Source: Pseudomonas antarctica
GTDB taxonomy: Bacteria > Pseudomonadota > Gammaproteobacteria > Pseudomonadales > Pseudomonadaceae
Length of the DNA stretch: 64,000 nt
Assembly: GCF_900624995.1 (NCBI RefSeq)
Contig: NZ_UYXQ01000016.1
Location: 1-64,000 of the forward strand
Direction of reading: 5' to 3'
The position numbers were made by a program, and so were the translations under genes. Positions 34,295-42,887 of this stretch are shown here, piece by piece. Positions within the stretch are counted from its first letter, which is position 1. The number at the start of each line of letters is the position of its first letter. The notes beneath the pieces were generated by a model. It was not told where the DNA came from, ran no database searches, and worked only from the letters and a program-made list of their open reading frames with translations.

Positions 34295-36070
34295 TTAATC
34301 GAGCAGGGAAATGGCAGTCGGCGCATCATTGCCGACCAGGGCCAGATCTTCGAATTCGTTGACGGCGTTGATCTCGGTGCCCATGGAAATATTGGTCACG
34401 CGCTCCAGAATAATCTCAACAATCACCGGCACCTTGAATTCTTCGATCATCTCCTTGGCCTTGCGCAACGCTGGCGCAATCTGGCCCGGTTCGAATACGC
34501 GCAGGGCTTTGCAACCCAGGCCTTCGGCGACCGCGACATGGTCCACGCCGTAGCCGTTGAGTTCCGGGGCGTTGAGGTTGTCGAAGGACAACTGCACGCA
34601 GTAGTCCATTTCAAACCCGCGCTGGGCCTGGCGGATCAAACCCAGGTAGGAGTTGTTCACCACCACGTGGATGTACGGCAGCTTGAACTGCGCGCCCACG
34701 GCCAATTCTTCGATCATGAACTGGAAGTCATAGTCGCCTGACAGCGCCACCACGTTGCGGCTCGGGTCTGCCTTGACCACACCGAGCGCCGCCGGAATGG
34801 TCCAGCCCAACGGGCCGGCCTGGCCGCAGTTGATCCAATGGCGTGGCTTATAGACGTGCAGGAATTGCGCGCCGGCAATCTGCGACAGTCCGATGGTGCT
34901 GACGTAGCAGGTGTCTTTGCCGAACACTTGGTTCATCTCTTCGTACACGCGCTGCGGCTTTACCGGCACGTTATCGAAGTGGGTCTTGCGGTGCAGGGTG
35001 GCCTTGCGCTGCTGGCAGTCATTGAGCCAAGCGCTGCGGTCCTTGAGTTTGCCTGCGGCTTTCCACTCGCGGGCCACTTCAATGAACATCGTCAACGCAG
35101 AACCGGCGTCGGAAACAATGCCCAGGTCCGGGGTGAACACGCGGCCGATTTGCGTCGGCTCGATGTCCACGTGAATGAATTTTCGGCCTTCGGTGTACAC
35201 CTCCACCGAACCGGTGTGACGGTTGGCCCAGCGGTTGCCGATGCCCAGCACCACGTCTGATTTGAGCATCGTTGCGTTGCCATAACGGTGCGAGGTTTGC
35301 AGGCCGACCATGCCCACCATCTGCGGGTGATCGTCCGGGATTGTGCCCCAGCCCATCAGGGTCGGGATCACCGGGATGCCGGTCAGTTCGGCGAACTCCA
35401 CCAGCAGCTCGCTGGCGTCGGCGTTGATCACACCGCCGCCGCTCACCAGCAAGGGGCGTTCGGCTTGGTCCAGCAGCGCCAGGGCTTTCTCGACCTGGAT
35501 GCGCGTGGCCAGTGGTTTGGCCAGCGGCAGCGGCTGGTAGGCGTCGATGTCGAATTCGATCTCGGCCATCTGCACGTCGAACGGCAGGTCGATCAGCACT
35601 GGGCCAGGGCGGCCGGAGCGCATTTCATAGAAGGCTTTCTGAAACGCGTAAGGCACTTGGCCCGGCTCCAGAACAGTGGTCGCCCACTTGGTCACGGGTT
35701 TAACGATGCTGGTGATGTCGACGGCCTGGAAGTCTTCCTTGTGCATGCGTGCACGGGGTGCTTGACCAGTGATGCACAGAATCGGGATCGAGTCGGCCGA
35801 GGCGCTGTACAGGCCGGTGACCATGTCAGTGCCCGCCGGGCCCGAGGTGCCAATGCACACGCCGATATTGCCGGCCTTGGTGCGGGTGTAGCCCTCGGCC
35901 ATGTGCGAGGCGCCTTCAACGTGGCGAGCAAGGACGTGATCGATGCCACCGACCTTCTGCAAGGCCGAATACAGCGGGTTGATGGCGGCGCCTGGGATAC
36001 CGAAGGCGGTGTCCACACCTTCACGGCGCATCACCAGGACGGCGGCTTCGATTGCTCTCATTTTGCTCAT
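34295..36070 (-). CDS. gcl: Glyoxylate carboligase
   Basis: The 591-residue thiamine diphosphate enzyme condenses two glyoxylates to tartronate semialdehyde and CO2. The N-terminal region [20 protein letters not shown] is followed by [16 protein letters not shown]; here valine stands where most ThDP enzymes have the activating glutamate, a known Gcl peculiarity. The ThDP/Mg site is [16 protein letters not shown] ... [12 protein letters not shown]. It is the first gene of the operon gcl-hyi-glxR-ttuD-pyk and is preceded by two TTGTATACAA palindromes. GlcG-like gene divergent. Confidence 0.97.
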   Translation of the reverse strand: MSKMRAIEAAVLVMRREGVDTAFGIPGAAINPLYSALQKVGGIDHVLARHVEGASHMAEGYTRTKAGNIGVCIGTSGPAGTDMVTGLYSASADSIPILCITGQAPRARMHKEDFQAVDITSIVKPVTKWATTVLEPGQVPYAFQKAFYEMRSGRPGPVLIDLPFDVQMAEIEFDIDAYQPLPLAKPLATRIQVEKALALLDQAERPLLVSGGGVINADASELLVEFAELTGIPVIPTLMGWGTIPDDHPQMVGMVGLQTSHRYGNATMLKSDVVLGIGNRWANRHTGSVEVYTEGRKFIHVDIEPTQIGRVFTPDLGIVSDAGSALTMFIEVAREWKAAGKLKDRSAWLNDCQQRKATLHRKTHFDNVPVKPQRVYEEMNQVFGKDTCYVSTIGLSQIAGAQFLHVYKPRHWINCGQAGPLGWTIPAALGVVKADPSRNVVALSGDYDFQFMIEELAVGAQFKLPYIHVVVNNSYLGLIRQAQRGFEMDYCVQLSFDNLNAPELNGYGVDHVAVAEGLGCKALRVFEPGQIAPALRKAKEMIEEFKVPVIVEIILERVTNISMGTEINAVNEFEDLALVGNDAPTAISLLD

Positions 36071-36097
36071 GGTTTTGGTGCCTCTTGCGTTTTGTAA

Positions 36098-36107
36098 TTG
36101 TATACAA
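36098..36107. promoter_or_regulatory. Palindromic operator-like site 1 (TTGTATACAA)
   Basis: TTGTATACAA is a perfect 10-base palindrome 28 bases before the gcl start codon. The same sequence recurs at 36226-36235. ATTGTATACAA-type palindromes are typical of GntR/FadR-family operators, but the regulator is not identified here. Confidence 0.55.
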
Positions 36108-36225
36108 GTGGTTTCTAGTCAAAGTGTATTCACGGCGAGCGGCGCAGGTCAATGCATTTTATAAATGCGCCTTTACGTTCGTCGGAAGCGCTTTTTTCGA
36201 CGTATGGAGCGTTTGTTCGAAAATA

Positions 36226-36235
36226 TTGTATACAA
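36226..36235. promoter_or_regulatory. Palindromic operator-like site 2 (TTGTATACAA)
   Basis: An identical palindrome lies 128 bases from site 1 and 91 bases before the start of the divergent GlcG-like gene. The pair could serve both promoters, perhaps with looping. Confidence 0.55.
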
Positions 36236-36326
36236 AAACAAATGTCATTGTGTTCTATTTGTTTAATCTGGCATCTGATCAAACAGACCTCCACCGCTTT
36301 CTCAATAACAAAAGAAGGACGGCACC

Positions 36327-36767
36327 ATGAGCGCTTTAACCTTGAAACTCGCCACCCAACTGGCCAGCCAGGCCCTCACCGCAGGCCGCACTATTTCAGC
36401 CGCACCGCTGACCATTGCAGTGCTCGACAGCGGCGGGCACTTGGTCACCCTGCAACGCGAAGACGGCGCCAGCCTGCTTCGCCCGCAAATCGCCATCGGC
36501 AAGGCCTGGGGCGCGATTGCCCTGGGCAAGGGCTCACGTTTGCTGGCACTGGACGCCCAGCAGCGCCCGGCGTTTATCGCGGCGTTGAACAGCCTGGGGC
36601 AGGGCAGCGTGGTGCCGGCGCCGGGCGGGGTATTGATTCGGGATCAGGCGGGCGCGGTGCTGGGGGCGATTGGGATCAGTGGGGATACGTCGGATATTGA
36701 TGAGCAGTGCGCGATTACGGCGATTGAGGGGGTGGGGTTGTTGGCGGATGCCGGGGTGTCTGCCTAG
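36327..36767 (+). CDS. GlcG/HbpS-family protein
   Basis: The 146-residue protein has the GlcG/HbpS alpha-beta fold: LTIAVLDSGGHLVTLQREDGA and PQIAIGKAWGAIALGKGSR, then VPAPGGVLIRDQAGAVLGAIGISGDTSDIDEQCA. Relatives include GlcG beside glycolate oxidase genes and HbpS, a heme-binding sensor protein; no catalytic activity is established for the GlcG branch. Its position divergent from gcl, with shared operator-like palindromes, ties it to glyoxylate or glycolate use. AGAAGGACGGCACC precedes the ATG. Confidence 0.88.
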   Translation: MSALTLKLATQLASQALTAGRTISAAPLTIAVLDSGGHLVTLQREDGASLLRPQIAIGKAWGAIALGKGSRLLALDAQQRPAFIAALNSLGQGSVVPAPGGVLIRDQAGAVLGAIGISGDTSDIDEQCAITAIEGVGLLADAGVSA

Positions 36768-36789
36768 CCTTCGGTGACTTTTAGGGCCT

Positions 36790-36882
36790 CTTCGCGAGCA
36801 AGCCCGCTCCCACATTTGACCGCATTCACACATATAAATGTGTGAATCCAATCAAATGTGGGAGCGGGCTTGCTCGCGAAGG
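36790..36882. repeat. REPIN beside the RAYT gene
   Basis: TTCGCGAGCAAGCCCGCTCC and its reverse complement GGAGCGGGCTTGCTCGCGAA flank a 50-base middle that includes the hairpin ACACATATAAATGTGTG. It lies immediately downstream of the RAYT stop, the usual location of a RAYT's cognate REPs. Confidence 0.92.
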
Positions 36883-36901
36883 CGGCGACTCGGTCTCGGC
36901 T

Positions 36902-37360
36902 CTATACCCACACCGCATCCCACAGTGGATAGTCGCCAATCCGTTCTACCAATTTGGCCCGCAGTGGGTTGGCCACCACATACCTGGCCATTTTGACCAA
37001 GTCTTCTTCCTGGCGCAGCGCGCGATCATGAAAGCTTGTCTGCCAAAGCCGGCCTTTGCGGCCTGTGGCGCCGTTCACCGTTCGGGTGCTTTTGGACTTC
37101 ACTTGGCACAGCAGATCCCCCAGCGAGCCTTTTTGTAGCTCGATCAGCCAGTGAAAGTGGTCAGGCATCACCACCCAGGCCAGGGAGTTAGCCAGCCCTT
37201 GGTACTGGGCCAACCTGAATTGCCAGACCACCAGGCGACCCAGATGAAAGTCACTGAATATCGGTATGCGTTCGTGGGTGTTGGTGGTGATCAGGTAGAT
37301 GCGGTTCGGTTCGCTGAACCGCCCGACGCGCAGGCGGTGTGAGGTCGCTAGATCAGGCAT
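36902..37360 (-). CDS. REP-associated tyrosine transposase (RAYT)
   Basis: The 152-residue protein belongs to the Y1 (HUH) IS200-like transposases domesticated by REP elements. The HUH motif is VVMPDHFHWLIEL (His68, His70) and the catalytic tyrosine is Tyr127 in ARYVVANPLRAKLV. RAYTs cut and join single-stranded REP DNA and maintain REPIN populations. It is flanked on both sides by REPs (36790-36882 and 37456-37555), and doublets with the same core occur throughout the window. It is slightly shorter than some RAYTs but the catalytic set is complete. Confidence 0.93.
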   Translation of the reverse strand: MPDLATSHRLRVGRFSEPNRIYLITTNTHERIPIFSDFHLGRLVVWQFRLAQYQGLANSLAWVVMPDHFHWLIELQKGSLGDLLCQVKSKSTRTVNGATGRKGRLWQTSFHDRALRQEEDLVKMARYVVANPLRAKLVERIGDYPLWDAVWV

Positions 37361-37455
37361 TCCTTGGCCTCTCTTCAGTTGGGGTTCTGAGAGGCTAGAT
37401 CCTGGTGGCTGATGCTGATCGGCAGGCTTTTGGCAGGATATGTCTGGGAGGGCGC

Positions 37456-37555
37456 TATCGCGGGCAAGCCCGCTCCCACAGTGGTTTTGCGGTGTTCATA
37501 CATAGTGTGTCTGGCATAGATTCCAATGTGGGAGCTGGCTTGCCTGCGATGGCCA
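37456..37555. repeat. REPIN on the upstream side of the RAYT gene
   Basis: TATCGCGGGCAAGCCCGCTCCCACAGTGG (as GCGGGCAAGCCCGCTCC plus flanks) faces CAATGTGGGAGCTGGCTTGCC. The second arm is diverged (GCTGGCTTGCCTGCGATGG), a class also seen at 17698-17787 and 39097-39128. Confidence 0.85.
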
Positions 37556-37567
37556 CACCACGGTCTA

Positions 37568-38173
37568 TCAGTCCGGCTCACACCCCTTCAACACCAACCG
37601 AATAATCGTCTGCGCCGCCGCTTCATAATCCGCCTCATCCAGCTTGGCTTTCCCGGTTACCGCCGATATCTGCCAATCAAAATCGGCATACGTCTGCGTC
37701 GCCGCCCAGATGCTGAACATCAGGTGATTGGGGTCAATCGCCGCGATCAGGCCGCGGTCCACCCAGCTCTGGATGCAGTCGATGTTGTGCTTGGCCTGGG
37801 CGTTCAGTTGCTCGACCTGCTGGCTGCTCAGGTGCGGCGCGCCGTGCATGATTTCGCTGGCGAATACTTTGGAGGCAAACGGCAGGTCGCGCGAGATGCG
37901 GATTTTCGAGCGGATGTAATTGCTCAGCACCACCGCCGGCTCACCGTCGGGATTGAACGGCGTGGACGCCGCCAGGATCGGCTCGATAATACTCTCGAGC
38001 ACCTCGCGATAGAGGTTGTCCTTGGACTTGAAGTAGTAGTAAACGTTGGGCTTGGGCAGCCCGGCCTTGGCGGCGATGTCGCTGGTTTTGGTCGCGGCGA
38101 AGCCCTTGTCGGCAAACTCCTCGCTCGCCGCCCGCAGGATCATTTCTTTATTGCGCTCGCGGATGGTGCTCAT
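37568..38173 (-). CDS. TetR-family regulator, RutR-like
   Basis: The 201-residue protein has the TetR helix-turn-helix at about residues 10-55: IRERNKEMILRAASEEFADK, KTSDIAAKAGLPKPNVYYYF, KSKDNLYREVLE. The C-terminal ligand domain (RISRDLPFASKVFASEIMHG, then IDPNHLMFSIWAATQTYADFDWQI) resembles that of RutR, the pyrimidine/purine-sensing regulator. P. aeruginosa has a comparable regulator next to its gcl cluster, so it is a candidate controller of gcl and the GlcG-like gene; the RAYT and REPs separate it from them here. The ATG at 38173 gives the normal start. Confidence 0.88.
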   Translation of the reverse strand: MSTIRERNKEMILRAASEEFADKGFAATKTSDIAAKAGLPKPNVYYYFKSKDNLYREVLESIIEPILAASTPFNPDGEPAVVLSNYIRSKIRISRDLPFASKVFASEIMHGAPHLSSQQVEQLNAQAKHNIDCIQSWVDRGLIAAIDPNHLMFSIWAATQTYADFDWQISAVTGKAKLDEADYEAAAQTIIRLVLKGCEPD

Positions 38174-38482
38174 AGACCAGCAGTTTCCTTGCCTAGACAG
38201 GCGGTTGCGCATGGTAGCACCGGCTTCACACAGCGCTCAAGAATGCAGGCGCAGCCTGTGCACACCGGGCGTTGCAGCTGACTTTGTCTGCGTTGATGCT
38301 GAACGTATCCACGGTAGTACAGGCACCGGCTGGGCGCGTTGCTGGCGCTCGGATCAGCGACGCGGCCAATACGGTCGCCGTTCAGCCCAGTATTGGGCGT
38401 TCGAGTGAGAAACCGTTGAGAAAAGCAGGCGACGTACGTTCGCCTGAGTCATAGGCAGCGTTGCTGCTGGTCGCGCTGTCGA
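38174..38482. other. Spacer with no supported gene
   Basis: I find no convincing coding sequence in this 309-base stretch between the TetR gene and the efflux relic. Short open frames exist but show no family pattern. It may be decayed sequence from the same lost efflux operon. Confidence 0.4.
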
Positions 38483-39077
38483 TTGGCCTGGGCATACACT
38501 TCGTTGGCGGCGCCCGCAAAGGCAGGCCAGTGCCAGCCCGGTGCCAACGTGATCGAAGTGGTCGACCGCGTGCAGCAACGGCTGCCCACGTTACGCGCCA
38601 GCCTGCCGGGCAACTTGAACGTGGCGGTGCTCACCGACCGCACCCAGCCCCTCCGCGCCTTGGTTACCGATGTGCAGTACGAGTTGGGGCTGGCGATATT
38701 GCTGGTGGTTAACGTGATCTCGCTGTCCATCGCGCTGGGTGGGTTGTTTTCGTTGCCGAACCGCATTTGGACGTTGGGCCCGGCGTTGGCAGAGACGATT
38801 TTTGAGGGCGGTGCGCAGGCGGCGGTCAAGCAGGCTGCGGCGAGTTATGACCAGATCGCGGTGAATTATCGGGGCACGGTGCTCAGTGCGTTGGCAGAAT
38901 GTTGAGGACAATTTGTCGGCGATCAACCATCTGCAAACCCAGGCTGATGCCTTCCAGCAGGCGTACCAGCGCAATCAGCAGTTGTTTGGCAGCCAGGAGG
39001 CGCAGTTGCGTGTGGGCACCGTTAGTCGGGAGGCGGTGCTGATTCGGAGCCTGGGCGGCGGGTGGCAGGCACCCTGA
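38483..39077 (+). pseudogene. Fused remnant of an RND pump gene and an OprM-type outer-membrane factor gene
   Basis: One open frame reads first as the RND inner-membrane transporter: QPGANVIEVVDRVQQRLPTL and ASLPGNLNVAVLTDRTQPLR, plus ELGLAILLVVNVI. It then reads in-frame as an outer-membrane factor (SLPNRIWTLGPALAETIFEG, QAAASYDQIAVNYRGTVLSA). A frameshift near 38900 leads to EDNLSAINHLQTQADAFQQA, and a last deletion joins GTVSREAVLI to RSLGGGWQAP. The pieces match an MdtBC/MuxBC-type pump followed by its OpmB-like outer-membrane channel. Most of the operon is gone. It cannot produce a working pump. Confidence 0.8.
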
Positions 39078-39096
39078 TTAGCTGATACATCGCAAT

Positions 39097-39128
39097 CCAA
39101 CTGTGTGGCTTGCCTGCGATGGCGGCCT
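39097..39128. repeat. Diverged REP core
   Basis: CTGTGTGGCTTGCCTGCGATGGCGG resembles the right arm of the REPINs at 17698-17787 and 37456-37555. No inverted partner is obvious, so this appears to be a single, degraded REP. Confidence 0.55.
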
Positions 39129-39307
39129 GTCGGTTGGCCGGGTTGCCCACGGATTCAAACCTGCGTGCGGCCAGCGTGGTTAACGGGGCGACTCAGACCA
39201 AGATCAAAAACAGATCAACAGCAATCCTCCGTGCAGTAGAGAGACCTCTATTCCCTCCCGGTCGCCGCGTTATATTCGCGGCACTTGAACTGCAGGATGA
39301 ACGCGTC

Positions 39308-39808
39308 ATGGCAGGAAGCCGTTTGCTGGTACTGATCGACGACATCGCCGCCGTCCTCGACGATGTGGCGTTGATGACCAAGAGGGCCGCCAAGAAGACC
39401 GCCGGGGTGCTCGGTGATGATATGGCGCTTAACGCCCAGCAGGTCTGCGGGGTTCGTGCCGAGCGGGAAATCCCGGTGGTGTGGGCGGTGGCCAAGGGCT
39501 CGTTTCTCAACAAGTTGATCCTGGTGCCCGCGGCACTGTTGATCAGTGCGTTTGCACCGTGGGCGGTCACGCCGTTGTTGATGTTGGGCGGCGCTTATCT
39601 GTGTTTCGAGGGCTTTGAAAAGCTCGCGCATACGTTCTTGCACAAACGCACCTATGAGCAGGCGCATCGGGTCGAAGCGGTGGTGGATCCGGCGACTGAT
39701 CTGGTGGCGTTTGAGAAGGACAAGATCAAGGGCGCGATCCGTACCGACTGCATCCTTTTTGTCCACCGCTTTGAAATGCACAATACGCTGTCCTTTCCTG
39801 CCCGCTAA
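39308..39808 (+). pseudogene. DUF808 (YedI) gene, truncated at the 3' end
   Basis: The frame starts normally ([20 protein letters not shown], then [20 protein letters not shown]) and follows the DUF808 pattern up to [13 protein letters not shown] at about residue 145. It then changes to [19 protein letters not shown] and stops. The family protein is about 300 residues with several more membrane helices, so roughly half is missing. DUF808 proteins are inner-membrane proteins of unknown function. A stable truncated product cannot be excluded, but a broken gene is more likely, given the relics on its left. Confidence 0.78.
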
Positions 39809-40252
39809 ACAGCGCCAGCCCCTGGAGGGCGAAGCGTCGACCGAGCCATTTCAAGTATCTCTTCACGAATCCTCATTAGGTGCGTCCGGGATAGTCGACT
39901 TAGCAAGTTCGCGCCCGTTTCTATGGCAATCTTGTACGTTAGGTTGCGCGCTGCATGCGGAGAATGAAAGTGCGACTGGCTTCAAATCACTTACGAAGGC
40001 TTGGAGGTTTTTTACGGCGTAACACCACAAGCAGACGCACCAGTAGGTACGCCACGGCAAATTTGGTCGCACGCCGTGGCTTGCATCGGTCGGCGCGTCT
40101 TGAGTCGCTTCGCCAGTTATCGAGTCATCTGTGACTGGCAATATACGCATGTAACTCACTAAGACCTGCGCAGGGATCATGACCTGCGCGTCTGTGTTGA
40201 AGCATCTGGGCCGATGTTTGCCCCCTGATGCATCAGCGGCCCTAGAGCGGTG
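39809..40252. other. Spacer with no supported gene
   Basis: This 444-base region follows the truncation point of the DUF808 gene. A 105-codon frame on the minus strand (39863-40180) has no signal peptide or family pattern, and I do not accept it. No REP core, tRNA or terminator was recognised. Confidence 0.4.
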
Positions 40253-40690
40253 TCATGACTTACCCATCATAGAATCGAAGGTTTTCAAAAGGTTATCCAT
40301 TGCTGCCTTACAATCGGCTTGCTTGGGTGTACTTGCTCGCAGGGCATCGAGTGCCCTATCAATTGCTTTGTCCAGCACATGCCAATCACTGGCAGCGCGG
40401 GGTTTAATTCCTGCTTCGGCAGAGTCCCATGAGGTTTCTAGATCCTTGATGCGAGCTTTTGCTCCAGCGAGGTCGTTTTTTTCGGTGAGGCTGGAAGTAT
40501 CCGCCGCGATGGTTCGGAACTCAGATAGGTCACCCAACTTTGAAGCAGACTGGGCAGATGCGCTGACGGGGGTGGGCTGTATTCCAGAGGCGACATTATC
40601 GGAAGGTTTCGAGCAGCCAGCAGCGATGCTCAGCAAAAAAATAGACGACACGATACCGACTTGACGGATCATATTTTGAAGAGTTGGCAT
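40253..40690 (-). CDS. Putative lipoprotein of unknown function
   Basis: The 145-residue precursor has a signal peptide with lipobox IAAGC (Cys26), so the mature protein is probably lipid-anchored. The rest is helical and charged: [40 protein letters not shown], then [29 protein letters not shown] lies five bases before the ATG at 40690. The gene follows the COG4705 membrane protein gene by 44 bases in the same direction, so they are probably co-transcribed. Function is unknown; its DxDWHxxDKxIDRAL segment is the most distinctive part. Confidence 0.82.
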   Translation of the reverse strand: MPTLQNMIRQVGIVSSIFLLSIAAGCSKPSDNVASGIQPTPVSASAQSASKLGDLSEFRTIAADTSSLTEKNDLAGAKARIKDLETSWDSAEAGIKPRAASDWHVLDKAIDRALDALRASTPKQADCKAAMDNLLKTFDSMMGKS

Positions 40691-40723
40691 GAGAATTCCT
40701 TGATGGTTTTTTGACCAGTTATT

Positions 40724-40755
40724 GATTTACGGATTTACGGATTTACGGATTTACG
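40724..40755. repeat. Four tandem copies of an 8-base repeat (GATTTACG)
   Basis: GATTTACG is repeated four times without change. The stop codon of the COG4705 gene (40735-40737 on the minus strand) lies inside the array, so the final residues SVNP are encoded by it. Because eight is not a multiple of three, gain or loss of a unit would change the C-terminus and the spacing to the following lipoprotein gene. Confidence 0.9.
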
Positions 40756-41499
40756 GTTACTCACACTTATTTGTGCGACCCCTACCAGAACGACAATTAC
40801 GCACAAGAAAATTGCGCTCGTCCAAGCAGCCCCCATGCCAAGGCCACCATAGGTCTTAGCTTGAGTAAGCAAGTCGCCGAGAGAGGCGCCAAAAGGACGG
40901 GTCAGGATGTAAGCCAGCCAAAAGGTCAGCACCACGTTGCCACCCAAGCGCCAAGCCACCAGAGTGGCGGCAATAAGCGCACCGAAAATAAAAACACCAA
41001 GGGTGAAACCCAAACCCAGCGCTTCGGTGGCTAGATCGCCGGCTGCTGTGCCAAGCGCAAAGGTGCAAAGTACGGTCGTCCAGTAAAAAAGCTCCCTTCT
41101 AGGCGTGACAATTTCACGAATCGACAGGTTTCGCTCGACCTTGTACCAGACTAGAAAGTTGATCGTCAGCAGTACCGCAAAGAGCGCCGTGCTGGTGTAT
41201 AGGCTGATAGCTAGCATGTCGGTCATGACGTCGGTAATCTGTGTCCCGACAATGCTTACGAGTACCACTGTTAGCCAGTAAATCCTGGGCGAATAAGCCT
41301 TGGTATTGAGCTGGAAATACAACGCTAGCATTAGTAATGCGGCCATGCCGATGGAAGTCCAGGCAGCTCCTAAGCCAGCGTTTACTGACAGAAAGTCCGC
41401 CCCTGTTTCCCCCACCGTAGTGGACAGTATTTTTATGACCCAGAATGACAATGTCACTTCAGGTACTTTGTTGAGCCATCCGGCTTTGTCGAGATTCAT
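40735..41499 (-). CDS. COG4705-family integral membrane protein
   Basis: The 254-residue protein has about eight hydrophobic segments. Its hallmark is an internally repeated pattern: FWVIKILSTTVGETGADFL (about residue 19), FYWTTVLCTFALGTAAGDL (about 138) and FWLAYILTRPFGASLGDLL (about 193), with conserved aromatic, Thr, Gly and Asp residues. COG4705 members are uncharacterised membrane proteins often found near two-component systems or metal-related genes. Here it is followed by a lipoprotein gene, with a two-component system about 1.4 kb away. The extreme C-terminus is encoded by an 8-base tandem repeat. Confidence 0.85.
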   Translation of the reverse strand: MNLDKAGWLNKVPEVTLSFWVIKILSTTVGETGADFLSVNAGLGAAWTSIGMAALLMLALYFQLNTKAYSPRIYWLTVVLVSIVGTQITDVMTDMLAISLYTSTALFAVLLTINFLVWYKVERNLSIREIVTPRRELFYWTTVLCTFALGTAAGDLATEALGLGFTLGVFIFGALIAATLVAWRLGGNVVLTFWLAYILTRPFGASLGDLLTQAKTYGGLGMGAAWTSAIFLCVIVVLVGVAQISVSNRKSVNP

Positions 41500-41600
41500 G
41501 TGATGACAGCCTCTTTTGATATGCGCTGAGCTTATGTAAAGGCGAAGTTAGATAGCGGAATTTTTCTGAGGTTGAGCGAATACAGATCCGTCGCCGCCTT

Positions 41601-42386
41601 TTAAAGTTTTAAACCCTGTGTAATCTGGTTATACATCCTGACTCTTCTGTGGTTTCTGGTGTAGCCGCCTAGTGAGGAAATCGTTCCACTTTGAATATGG
41701 TCTAGATAGCGAAATATTTTCCGGGGCGATATAAATCTAATTTTATAATCCAATTCGGTCATCCTATCCTGAAGCTCATAGCCTGGATTGCGTTCATCCA
41801 TTTGAAAATGCAAGCCGTGCTTTTTGATCAATCTTACATTCCACAGGGCGCAAAAGCTTTTTAGGTGTTTTTCTATATAGGGTTTCGGCTCCCTCGATTT
41901 TATGCCAAGCGCTTTAAGACTGCGCCTGGTGTAATGTTTAAAAAACCGTGATGATACTCTCCAGGCCGAGCGAAAAAAGCCTCTGTTCAGCTGCTCTAAG
42001 CATCCAACGGCTGCCACGCCTTGTTGTTCGGCACATTGCGCGAGCATCATGTTAAAAACGTCAAGGTCATAAATGAAAGTGTCGGTATGCAAAAGAAATA
42101 CATATTCCGTTTCCACGAAACCTAAAGCGAGATCAAGGGCTCGGCCATGAGCAATATTTCCAGCTTCAGGATACTCTGGTTTTCGCTCAATTAAGTTGAT
42201 CCATTTTAAAGCTCGAAGATACTCTGTGCTTGAATCCCTAGAGTCGTTGTCCACCACATAAACAGAAATACCTTTTTCTTTCACGGTATCTTGCAGGAGC
42301 TGGAGGCATTTCCTGGTCAGCTCAAGCGACTTGTAGTTAACCAAAGCGATGCTGTAGTTTGCCTTTTCTGGGTGGTGATCTTTCAT
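41601..42386 (-). CDS. Family 2 glycosyltransferase
   Basis: The 261-residue protein begins with the GT-A fold of family 2 enzymes: SIALVNYKSLELTRKCLQLL, then VYVVDNDSRDSSTEYLRAL and EYVFLLHTDTFIYDLDVFN, where the DxD-like HTDT should bind metal and nucleotide-sugar. It has no membrane helix. The acceptor is unknown; such enzymes act in LPS, capsule or rhamnan synthesis. The gene is noticeably lower in GC than its neighbours and isolated from any polysaccharide cluster, which suggests horizontal gain. ATG at 42386 is used instead of a TTG two codons earlier. Confidence 0.85.
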   Translation of the reverse strand: MKDHHPEKANYSIALVNYKSLELTRKCLQLLQDTVKEKGISVYVVDNDSRDSSTEYLRALKWINLIERKPEYPEAGNIAHGRALDLALGFVETEYVFLLHTDTFIYDLDVFNMMLAQCAEQQGVAAVGCLEQLNRGFFRSAWRVSSRFFKHYTRRSLKALGIKSREPKPYIEKHLKSFCALWNVRLIKKHGLHFQMDERNPGYELQDRMTELDYKIRFISPRKIFRYLDHIQSGTISSLGGYTRNHRRVRMYNQITQGLKL

Positions 42387-42887
42387 AGCCAACTAACTCT
42401 CGAATTTGACGGCCTTTGTTATAGCGAGCAACAGCCAGCGAAGCCGCCCTGCTACCCTCCATCGAAAAAGTATACTTGTCCAACTCTTAGACTTTTACAT
42501 TGGGTGTGCACAATTAAACCGCCATAAAAAGACAGTGTCTCTTGTTGCAGATTTTTCCCTGTGGAGAACTCAATGCCTAGCTATTTGCTTTAGGGCATTT
42601 ATTCTTTATTTATTCTGTGCCTGGGAGCTTATAATTCAGTTCCCTTGCAGATGAATTTTTTGACAGGTTTGTCGCTATGGGAGTGGTTGCTCCCCCAACA
42701 ATCGTCGCAATCCTATTGGTAGGCGAAAAATTCAGGATGTAACTCTGAAACGAAAGCAGGTCAAAGACCTGCTGACGTGCATAGCGGACAATCCAAATAC
42801 AGGGATATCAGGTGAGCCAAGAGACAGGCAAGCAATCGAATGGGTTGCTCGCCGAGCGACGAAAGCTTTAGATATGGATACAGGCTC
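42387..42887. other. Low-GC intergenic region
   Basis: I see no gene in this 501-base stretch. It contains ATGAATTTTTTGACAGGT (42651-42668), which recurs exactly at 46344-46361, and a perfect 8-base-pair hairpin AGCAGGTC-AAA-GACCTGCT at 42755-42773. The hairpin is not followed by a T-run on either strand. Confidence 0.5.
42651..42668. repeat. 18-base direct repeat, left copy
   Basis: ATGAATTTTTTGACAGGT is identical to 46344-46361. The two copies enclose the two-component system, the orphan response regulator and the PtrA-like gene. It includes a TTGACA promoter-like hexamer. Confidence 0.7.

Noticed and set aside
33391..36882. Repeated palindromes that could be mistaken for a CRISPR array
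   Set aside because: The units are dispersed inverted REP pairs in different intergenic regions, not regularly spaced direct repeats with unique spacers, and no cas genes are present.
39863..40180. A 105-codon minus-strand frame in the gap after the DUF808 relic
   Set aside because: It has no ribosome site, signal peptide or recognisable motif, and codon use is irregular.
42755..42773. Perfect hairpin AGCAGGTC-AAA-GACCTGCT as a terminator
   Set aside because: There is no T-run on either side and it does not directly follow a gene, so I left it as an unexplained hairpin.
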